Positions 53,013 through 58,651 of a stretch of DNA of 58,651 bases are shown in pieces. The first letter of the stretch is position 1. Each line of letters begins with the position of its first letter. Made by a program: the position numbers and the translations under genes. The notes under the pieces are model-generated. The model did not search any database, was not told the origin of the DNA, and saw only the letters and a list, made by a program, of their open reading frames with translations. Source of the DNA: Chromatiaceae bacterium (GTDB lineage: Bacteria; Pseudomonadota; Gammaproteobacteria; Chromatiales; Chromatiaceae); contig JAHEJD010000155.1 of the NCBI GenBank assembly GCA_024639005.1, forward strand, positions 1 to 58,651, read 5' to 3'.

Positions 53013-54254
53013 TTAACGGATGTTGATAATGGTCTGGGTGATCGAGTCCGCGGTGGAGATCACCTCGGCATTGGCCTGGAAGTTGCGCTGCGCGGTGATC
53101 AGATTCACTAGCTGCGCGGCGATGTCGACATTGGAGGCCTCGAGTGCGCCCGACTGGATCTGACCGAAGCTGGATGTCCCGGCCTCGCCGAGCTGCGGCC
53201 CGCCGGAGGCGAAGCTCTCGGCCCAGTTGGTGTCACCGATCTGGCGCAGTCCCTGCTGGTTGTTGAACTTGGCCAGCGCCACTTTGCCGAGCGCCGACGA
53301 CTGACCATTGGTGTAGCGGGCGAAGATCACACCCTCGGTGTCGATATCGACACCGGCCAGCCGCCCGGAGGTAAAGCCATCCTGGCTCAGGTTGTTGACC
53401 GCGAAGGCCGAGCCGTATTGGGTGGTACCGGCGAATTCCAGATCGAGGGTCAAGGGGGCGGCGCCGTTGCCCGGATCGTAGGGCGCCATGGTCGCGCGCG
53501 TCCCCGCAGCACCATTGACGTCGGTCAATGCACCCGTTTCGTCGAAGGCCAGGGTATTCGGGGCACCGACCAATGTCCCGCCGACATAGAGGTGTTGGTC
53601 CCAGGTTCGCGGCGCCGCAGCCGATTTGGCGAAGTACAGGGTCGCCGTGTGCGCATTGCCCAGCGAATCGTAGACCGTGGTCGACGTCGAGCCGTTGTAG
53701 CTGGCCGGATTCGCGGGATCGAAGGCCGCAGTCGGCACCTCCTGCGACGAGTTGAGGTTGATCGCCGCACTGATGGCGGTCGATGGGTTCGGCGAACTCG
53801 GCGTGGTCGGCAGTTGCAGATCCTCCAGGACCCCGGTGTTGAAGGTCGTCGCACCGCCGACCCCGGTGGCCGCCTCGTAGATCTGCAGGCGGTCGCTGTT
53901 CTGGTTCATCACGTAGCCGTCGCGATCGACACTGTAGGCTCCCGCGCGCGTGTAGGCCTGGGTGCCGTCGGGCGACTTGAGTACGAAGAAGCCCTGACCG
54001 CTGATTGCCAGATCCAGGTTGTTCGAGGTGAAATCGATCGACCCCTGGCTATGTTGCTGCGCCACCTTGGCGACGCGCACGCCCTGGCCGGCCGCGTTCG
54101 AGCTGGTGTCCTGGATGGAACTCGCATAGAGATCGGCGAATTCGGCCCGCGATTCCTTGAAGCCGTTGGTGGAGGAGTTCGCGATATTGTTACCGGTCAC
54201 CTCCAGGTCGGTGGAGGCCGCGTTGAGGCCACTGAGAGCGATACGAAAGGTCAT
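53013..54254 (-). CDS. flgE: Flagellar hook protein FlgE
   Basis: A 413-residue hook subunit. N-terminus MTFRIALSGLNAASTDLEVT with GNNIANSSTNGFKESRAEFA; C-terminus NVDIAAQLVNLITAQRNFQA, ending ADSITQTIINIR. The central region is Ala/Thr/Ser-rich, as is common for the surface domains. It follows flgD by 14 bases. Confidence 0.96.
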   Translation of the reverse strand: MTFRIALSGLNAASTDLEVTGNNIANSSTNGFKESRAEFADLYASSIQDTSSNAAGQGVRVAKVAQQHSQGSIDFTSNNLDLAISGQGFFVLKSPDGTQAYTRAGAYSVDRDGYVMNQNSDRLQIYEAATGVGGATTFNTGVLEDLQLPTTPSSPNPSTAISAAINLNSSQEVPTAAFDPANPASYNGSTSTTVYDSLGNAHTATLYFAKSAAAPRTWDQHLYVGGTLVGAPNTLAFDETGALTDVNGAAGTRATMAPYDPGNGAAPLTLDLEFAGTTQYGSAFAVNNLSQDGFTSGRLAGVDIDTEGVIFARYTNGQSSALGKVALAKFNNQQGLRQIGDTNWAESFASGGPQLGEAGTSSFGQIQSGALEASNVDIAAQLVNLITAQRNFQANAEVISTADSITQTIINIR

Positions 54255-54268
54255 GATGGCGGCTCCGT

Positions 54269-54952
54269 TTAATAGATCTGTTGGATGTTGTCGAAGGCCA
54301 TGGGTCCCAGGCCTTCGAGGTTCAGGGTCAGCCCATTGCTGCCATTGAGATTCACGCTCTCGACCTTCGAGAACAGCTTCGTCTGCAGGTCGACCCCGCG
54401 GTCGTTTTGCAGGGCCTCGACGCGGACGGTGTAACGTCCTGGCGGTGCGAAGTTGCCGAGGTTGTCCATCCCGTCCCAGGCGAAGTCGAGGGCGCCCGGT
54501 GGCGCCGAGCCCAGTGGCATCTCCCGCACCAGCTGGCCCACCGAGTCGATCACGCGCAGCGTGACCTGCGGACTGCTCTGTTCCAGATTCACTTGACCAC
54601 GCAGACTGCCGCCAGGCAGCAGATAACCGCTGTCGACCGGGGCCAGGATCTCGCGACCGACCAGTGATCCCGCCTGCAGCGCCTGCCCGGAGGTGAGCGA
54701 AGAGGCCAGTGACTCGAAGCTCTGATTCAGCTGCTCGAGGCCGGTGACGGAGCCAAACTGGGCGATCTGGCCGAGAAAGTCGCCGTTCTCCATCGGCTTG
54801 AAGGGATCCTGATTGTTGAGCTGGGTGACCATCAGTTTCAGGAAGGTGTTGAGCCCCAAGTCAGTCGCCTTGTTGGTGCCGGACGTCGGCGACTCCGCGC
54901 GCGCCAGGCCAAGGTCGGCGAACAGATCCTGTTGTGCATCGATGCCGCTCAT
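54269..54952 (-). CDS. flgD: Flagellar hook capping protein FlgD
   Basis: A 227-residue scaffold needed for hook assembly. The conserved N-terminal segment FLKLMVTQLNNQDPFKPMEN is at about 35-54, with FLGQIAQFGSVTGLEQLN. The C-terminal FlgD Ig-like/Tudor part has GLTLNLEGLGPMAFDNIQQI at the end. It is six bases from flgC. Confidence 0.95.
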   Translation of the reverse strand: MSGIDAQQDLFADLGLARAESPTSGTNKATDLGLNTFLKLMVTQLNNQDPFKPMENGDFLGQIAQFGSVTGLEQLNQSFESLASSLTSGQALQAGSLVGREILAPVDSGYLLPGGSLRGQVNLEQSSPQVTLRVIDSVGQLVREMPLGSAPPGALDFAWDGMDNLGNFAPPGRYTVRVEALQNDRGVDLQTKLFSKVESVNLNGSNGLTLNLEGLGPMAFDNIQQIY

Positions 54953-54958
54953 GCTGGA

Positions 54959-55372
54959 TTACCTCCCGAGATTGATTGTTGCGCTCAGCATCTGCCGCGT
55001 GGCGTTCACCACTTCGACATTGTTCTGATAGGCGCGCGAGGCCGAGATCATGTTCGCCATCTCCTCGACGACATTGACGTTTGGCCGATAGATGTAGCCG
55101 TCCGCGTCGGCCAGGGCATGCTGCGGCGCATATTCGCGCACCAGCGGCGCCTCGCTCTCGACGACACCGGCCATGCGGACACCAACGGCCGGATTACGCG
55201 AATTGGCCTGGTCCAGCACCGCCTGGAATACCGGCTGACGTGCCCGGTAGGTGGCATCCGTACTGCTGGACACCGCGTCCACATTGGCCAGGTTGCTGGC
55301 GACCAGGTTCATGCGCAGGTTCTGCGCATTCATGCCGGAACCGGCAATATCGAAAATCTTGAAGCTACTCAT
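54959..55372 (-). CDS. flgC: Flagellar proximal rod protein FlgC
   Basis: A 137-residue rod protein. It begins MSSFKIFDIAGSGMNAQNLR with MNLVASNLANVDAVSSSTDA and ends with EMANMISASRAYQNNVEVVN. Its ATG overlaps the flgB stop by one base. Confidence 0.96.
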   Translation of the reverse strand: MSSFKIFDIAGSGMNAQNLRMNLVASNLANVDAVSSSTDATYRARQPVFQAVLDQANSRNPAVGVRMAGVVESEAPLVREYAPQHALADADGYIYRPNVNVVEEMANMISASRAYQNNVEVVNATRQMLSATINLGR

Positions 55373-55764
55373 TAACCGCTACCCTTGATTGCCCTTATCA
55401 GGCCCTTTATCCGAGAATCCAGGAAGCGCAGGCTTGCCTGGTAGTGCATCGCATTGGCGCTGAACTCGCTCTGTTCACGCTCGACCTCGACGGTGTTGCC
55501 GTCCAGTGAGTCCTGCTGCGGCACGCGGTAGGCCATCCGGGTCGAGGCGATCAGCCCCGCATCGGGCCGAATATGGCCGCGATGGGTCGAGGCCAGACGG
55601 ACCGGGTCCTGGATCTCTTTACGCAGCATCGCCTTGAAATCGAAATCGCGCGCCTTGTAGCCCGGGGTGTCGGCGTTTGCGAGGTTCGCGGCCAGCACCT
55701 CGGAGCGCCGTGCGCGCAGGCGCAGTGACTCCTCGTGGATCCCAAACACATCATCAAGCTTCAT
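55372..55764 (-). CDS. flgB: Flagellar proximal rod protein FlgB
   Basis: A 130-residue rod protein, first gene of the flgBCDEFGHIJKL operon. Motifs are EESLRLRARRSEVLAANLAN and ADTPGYKARDFDFKAMLRKE; the C-terminal helix has FSANAMHYQASLRFLDSRIK. ATG 55764 was chosen because it starts MKLDDVFGIHEES; the in-frame extension upstream to 55818 runs into the sigma-54 promoter. Confidence 0.95.
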   Translation of the reverse strand: MKLDDVFGIHEESLRLRARRSEVLAANLANADTPGYKARDFDFKAMLRKEIQDPVRLASTHRGHIRPDAGLIASTRMAYRVPQQDSLDGNTVEVEREQSEFSANAMHYQASLRFLDSRIKGLIRAIKGSG

Positions 55765-56091
55765 TGTTCCGGCCCATGCCGCAATACCTGGCCTGGAACA
55801 GAGCAGAAGGCATGCCAACCGTTACGTCTTTTTTTATTTCAATGACTTAGCTGAGGCTGGACGGCTTTGGACAGCGCGCGGCGGCAAGGACTTGCCGTTG
55901 CAGCCGGCAAGCGGTAGCGGGCAAGCCCGCTTATCTCACCGTTTTCCGTCGCGAGCGGTTCGAGACGCCGTTGTGGCGGGGCGCACGCAGCGGAGGGCGC
56001 TGAAGGCGTAGCCAACGGCCACAACGAGTACGCACCGTCACAGCGCGCGTATCGGGCCGCGCAGTAGGTAATCGGTGAGATATGCGGACTT
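55765..56091. promoter_or_regulatory. flgB-cheR intergenic region (327 bases)
   Basis: The spacer between cheR and flgB, both on the minus strand, holds the flgB promoter at its flgB end (listed separately) and no gene. An AT-rich stretch TTTTTTTATTTCAATGACTT lies at about 55828-55847 upstream of the motif and could be a binding site for an activator or IHF; this is inference. The rest is plain GC-rich DNA. Confidence 0.35.
55802..55818 (-). promoter_or_regulatory. Sigma-54 promoter of the flgB operon
   Basis: The minus strand reads TTGGCATGCCTTCTGCT, an excellent match to TTGGCACG-N4-TTGCW with GG and GC ten bases apart. The expected start is near 55792, 28 bases before the flgB ATG. It would drive the entire flgBCDEFGHIJKL operon and put the rod-hook genes in the sigma-54 class. 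Confidence 0.75.
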
Positions 56092-56952
56092 CTAGGATCT
56101 CAGGCGATAGACCAGACCGCCCTGGAGATTGCGCATCTCGAACAAGTCCTGGTATCCGCTCATGGATTCGGTCGAGCCCAGGAACAGATGGCCACCAGGA
56201 TGCAGTGCCCGGGCGATCCGCATAATGATTTCGCGTTTGCGTTCCTGCGAAAAATAGATCAGGACATTGCGGCAGAAGATCACATCGAACCGACCCAGCA
56301 GATCGAACGGTTGCAGCAGATTGAAGGGCCGAAAACTCACGCGCTGACGATACAGAGGCAACAGCTCGATGCAGCCCTGCTGCTCGAGAAAATACCGGCG
56401 CCGCTGGTCGTCGCTGAGTCCCCGCGCGGCCGACACCCCACAGTAGCTCGCGGTCTGCGCCTGCTGCAGCGCAGTCGCCGAGATATCGGTACCGAGGATC
56501 TGATAATCCAGGCTGCGCCGGACGCGCCCGAGCTGCATGGCATCCTGCAGGCAGATCGACACCGTATAGGCCTCCTGGCCGGTCGACGCGGCAGCCGACC
56601 AGATGCGCAGCGAGGTGCGCTTGCTCTCGGCCAGGATGCCATCGGTCAATACGCGAAAATGGACCGCGTCACGAAACCAGAACGTCTCGTTGGTCGTCAT
56701 GGCATCTTCGACTGCGGTCTGCAGGTCGCCATGGTCGGCCGCTGACAGCCTGTCGATCAGTTCCGCGAAGCCACTGATACCGAAACAGGTCAGCAGGCGG
56801 CTCAGCCGGCTGACCACCAGATACTCCTTATCCGGACCCAGACGGATACCGACGCGCCGCTCGAGAAAATCGTGGATGACGGCATACTGGGCAGCGCTCA
56901 GGCCACCGGCCGCGGTGGGTCCCGCGAATCCGCTGTCGGGTAATGGAGTCAA
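56092..56952 (-). CDS. cheR: Chemotaxis protein methyltransferase CheR
   Basis: A 286-residue enzyme that methylates glutamates of chemoreceptors, using SAM. N-terminal helical part: FLERRVGIRLGPDKEYLVVS; SAM domain: IWSAAASTGQEAYTVSICLQ near 118-137, FRPFNLLQPFDLLGRFDVIF and FCRNVLIYFSQERKREIIMR. I chose TTG 56952 because it overlaps the cheV stop (TTGA), giving the usual length; a longer frame upstream lies inside cheV. It lies between cheV and flgB, a common flagellar layout. Confidence 0.92.
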   Translation of the reverse strand: MTPLPDSGFAGPTAAGGLSAAQYAVIHDFLERRVGIRLGPDKEYLVVSRLSRLLTCFGISGFAELIDRLSAADHGDLQTAVEDAMTTNETFWFRDAVHFRVLTDGILAESKRTSLRIWSAAASTGQEAYTVSICLQDAMQLGRVRRSLDYQILGTDISATALQQAQTASYCGVSAARGLSDDQRRRYFLEQQGCIELLPLYRQRVSFRPFNLLQPFDLLGRFDVIFCRNVLIYFSQERKREIIMRIARALHPGGHLFLGSTESMSGYQDLFEMRNLQGGLVYRLRS

Positions 56953-57890
56953 GCGATTGCCCGGCGCTCTTTGGCGTGTTGCCGCAGTTGCTCTTGCACG
57001 ACCATGGCCAGCGTGTCGGGCTCCCATTTCGGCAGAAAATCGTTGGCACCGACCATCTGCCCCATCGATTGGTTGAACACCCCACTCAACGAGGTATGCA
57101 GGATGACATGCAGATTCGAAAGCGGAGGGTGCTCGCGAATGGCGCGGGTCAGTGAATAGCCGTCCATGCGCGGCATTTCCACGTCGGAGATCACCAGCGC
57201 CAGCCAGTTCTCGACATCTCTGCCCTCATCGAGCCAGGCCTGCAGTTGATCGAAGGCCTGTTGGCCGTCGCTCGCGGTGGTGAATTCGACGCCCAGCTCG
57301 CCGAGCACTCGGGCCACCTGATCACGCGCCACGCCAGAATCGTCGACCATCAGCACATGCTGCGGAACGTCGTGCTGGAAGTCCTCGATCACCCCTGCCG
57401 ATACCTCGCCCTGGCCGCCGACGACCTCTTCCAGCACCTTCTCGATGTCGATAATCTCGACCAATTCCTCGTCTACCTGGGTGACGGCCGTCAGATAGGT
57501 GCGCTGCGCGGTCCCCCTGGGCGGCGGCAGGATATCCTCCCAGTTCCGATTGACGATGCGGTCGACCGAGTCGACCAAGAAGCCCTGAACCTTGCGGTTG
57601 TATTCCGTGACGATGACAAATTTCTCGCGATAATCCTCGCGCGGCGACGCGCCCATGGCGTGCGCAAGGTCTATTACGGCGATGGTCTTGCCACGCATGG
57701 CGGCGATCCCGAGCACCGCCGGATGCGACTGTGGCAGAACGGTCAGTGGCGGACACCGGATCACTTCCTGCACCTTAAAGACATTGATGCCGAAGCGTTG
57801 ACGACCCGCGAGGCGAAACAGCAGCAGTTCGAGGCGGTTGTGGCCGGCCAGCCTGGTGCGCATATCCACGCCGTCGAGTACCCCTGCCAT
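56949..57890 (-). CDS. cheV: Chemotaxis protein CheV (CheW-receiver fusion)
   Basis: A 313-residue adaptor. The CheW-like domain (about 1-165) has LLLFRLAGRQRFGINVFKVQ and VLGIAAMRGKTIAVIDLAHA; the receiver domain (about 185-305) has HVLMVDDSGVARDQVARVLG and the phospho-Asp in VISDVEMPRMDGYSLTRAIR. It links chemoreceptors to CheA. ATG 57890 was chosen over an upstream in-frame codon. It is co-transcribed with cheR and divergent from flgA. Confidence 0.92.
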   Translation of the reverse strand: MAGVLDGVDMRTRLAGHNRLELLLFRLAGRQRFGINVFKVQEVIRCPPLTVLPQSHPAVLGIAAMRGKTIAVIDLAHAMGASPREDYREKFVIVTEYNRKVQGFLVDSVDRIVNRNWEDILPPPRGTAQRTYLTAVTQVDEELVEIIDIEKVLEEVVGGQGEVSAGVIEDFQHDVPQHVLMVDDSGVARDQVARVLGELGVEFTTASDGQQAFDQLQAWLDEGRDVENWLALVISDVEMPRMDGYSLTRAIREHPPLSNLHVILHTSLSGVFNQSMGQMVGANDFLPKWEPDTLAMVVQEQLRQHAKERRAIA

Positions 57891-57912
57891 GGCGCGCACC
57901 CCTCCCCAACAC

Positions 57913-57928
57913 CGCATCCTCAGTGCCC
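57913..57928 (-). promoter_or_regulatory. Candidate sigma-54 promoter of cheV-cheR
   Basis: The minus strand reads GGGCACTGAGGATGCG, with GG and GC ten bases apart and GGCAC and TGC conserved. The expected start is near 57902, only about 12 bases before cheV ATG 57890. It pairs back-to-back with the flgA motif. Confidence 0.4.
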
Positions 57929-57968
57929 AGCGTAGCGGCTTGGGAACGCCAAGCTTTAACCTGAAGAA

Positions 57969-57985
57969 TCGGCATGAAGCTTGCT
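57969..57985 (+). promoter_or_regulatory. Candidate sigma-54 promoter of flgA
   Basis: TCGGCATGAAGCTTGCT matches the sigma-54 consensus at GGCA and TTGCT with GG and GC ten bases apart. The predicted start (about 57996) is only two bases before the flgA ATG at 57998, which would make the mRNA nearly leaderless. Either the start codon lies elsewhere, or the motif is coincidental. Confidence 0.4.
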
Positions 57986-57997
57986 CGGTCTTAGCGT

Positions 57998-58651
57998 ATG
58001 CGACCCATCAGACGAAAAACCGACGCCGCCGCCGCGCTCCTGCTCGCGCTGGCCAGCTATGGGGCGAGCGCCGATGACGAGCAGGTGCAATCCCATGCGA
58101 GCATTCGTGCCGCGGCCGAGCAGCACGTCCTCGCCCAGGCCGACAGATTTGCCGGCGACCCCGAGGTCAGCGTCCGCGGTCTGGACAGCCGCCTCAAGCT
58201 GGCGGCCTGCGACGAGCCGCTGGAGACCTACGATTCGCCAAATGGCCTGAACGGCGGCCGCGGGGTGGTCGGCGTGCGCTGCAATGGCGCCAAGCCGTGG
58301 AAGATCTATGTCCCGGTGCATGTGGCGCTGATGGAGCGCGTGGTAGTCAGTCGTCGTCCCCTGGTCAAGGGGCAAACGCTGCGCGACGAGGACCTAACGC
58401 TCAGCGAGGTCGACACCTCGGAACTGCGCAAGGCCTATTTCTCGCGCATCGAGGATGCGGTCGGTCTGCGCGCCAAACGGTCGGTCGCCCGCGGCACCAC
58501 GCTGCACGCCGGACTTTTGCGACGCGCCAGACTGATCAAGCGCGGTGGACAGGTCGAGATCGTCTCGATCAGCGGCGGTCTCCAGGTCAGGATGCGCGGC
58601 AAGGCATTGGCCGACGGCGGTCGCGGTGACCGCATCCGGGTAGAGAATCTC
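57998..58651 (+). CDS. flgA: Flagellar P-ring assembly chaperone FlgA (partial)
   Basis: The first 218 residues run to the window edge without a stop. It starts with a signal peptide (RRKTDAAAALLLALASYGASA). FlgA features are RAAAEQHVLAQADRFAGDPE, LAACDEPLETYDSPNGLNGG, VGVRCNGAKPWKIYVPV and the SAF-like part (RPLVKGQTLRDEDLTLSEVD, LRAKRSVARGTTLHAGLLRR). It helps FlgI form the P ring in the periplasm. It is divergent from cheV. Confidence 0.92.
   Translation, partial: MRPIRRKTDAAAALLLALASYGASADDEQVQSHASIRAAAEQHVLAQADRFAGDPEVSVRGLDSRLKLAACDEPLETYDSPNGLNGGRGVVGVRCNGAKPWKIYVPVHVALMERVVVSRRPLVKGQTLRDEDLTLSEVDTSELRKAYFSRIEDAVGLRAKRSVARGTTLHAGLLRRARLIKRGGQVEIVSISGGLQVRMRGKALADGGRGDRIRVENL

Overview
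The window looks like a chromosomal segment of a motile, GC-rich, Gram-negative gammaproteobacterium, most likely a sulfur-oxidising member of or near the Chromatiales. The clues are the cysS-ppiA-ppiB-lpxH and rpsP-rimM-trmD-rplS/ffh blocks, LpxH and the P- and L-ring flagellar proteins (outer membrane), FimV, a rhodanese, and a Gly/Trp/Asn/Tyr-rich secreted protein resembling sulfur globule proteins. The taxonomic call is inference from gene content; no marker comparison was made.

Layout. 1-7.8 kb: rhodanese tail, a DUF3616 gene interrupted by an in-frame TAG, cysS, two cyclophilins, an AEC transporter, lpxH, a secreted unknown protein and a DUF455 ferritin-like protein. 7.9-11 kb: a tightly overlapped trio of MotA/TolQ-like channel, MotB-like coiled-coil protein without an OmpA domain, and a CobW-family GTPase. 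11-16 kb: rplS-trmD-rimM-rpsP, a DUF2452 protein, ffh and a ccsA-like membrane gene. 16-21.7 kb: late flagellar genes (fliT-like, fliS, fliD, flaG, flagellin 1) on the minus strand; fliW and flagellin 2 on the plus strand.

21.7-31.1 kb is an accessory island, probably for flagellin glycosylation: a Maf/MptE-like protein, a protein built from a ~68-residue tandem repeat, a radical SAM enzyme, two paralogous glycosyltransferases, a methyltransferase, another glycosyltransferase with TPRs, and a broken copy of its C-terminal part. 31.2-39.2 kb (minus) is a seven-gene nucleotide-sugar operon: pseB, pseC, a sialidase-fold protein, pseI, a fused pseF-pseG, an ATP-grasp enzyme and a UDP-glucuronate decarboxylase. 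No PseH acetyltransferase is visible; the ATP-grasp enzyme may replace it. The expected product is a CMP-pseudaminic-acid-like sugar used on the flagellins.

39.6-45.5 kb: fimV, convergent with a CHAD-parA pair (possible polyphosphate-granule positioning), the sulfur-globule-like gene and a 54-residue unknown. 45.6-58.65 kb: the flgBCDEFGHIJKL rod-hook-ring operon, cheR, cheV and the start of flgA. Sigma-54-type -24/-12 motifs lie upstream of flgB, cheV, flgA, fliW, flagellin 2 and flaG, consistent with an FleQ/sigma-54 flagellar hierarchy; because the DNA is GC-rich, single motifs can occur by chance.
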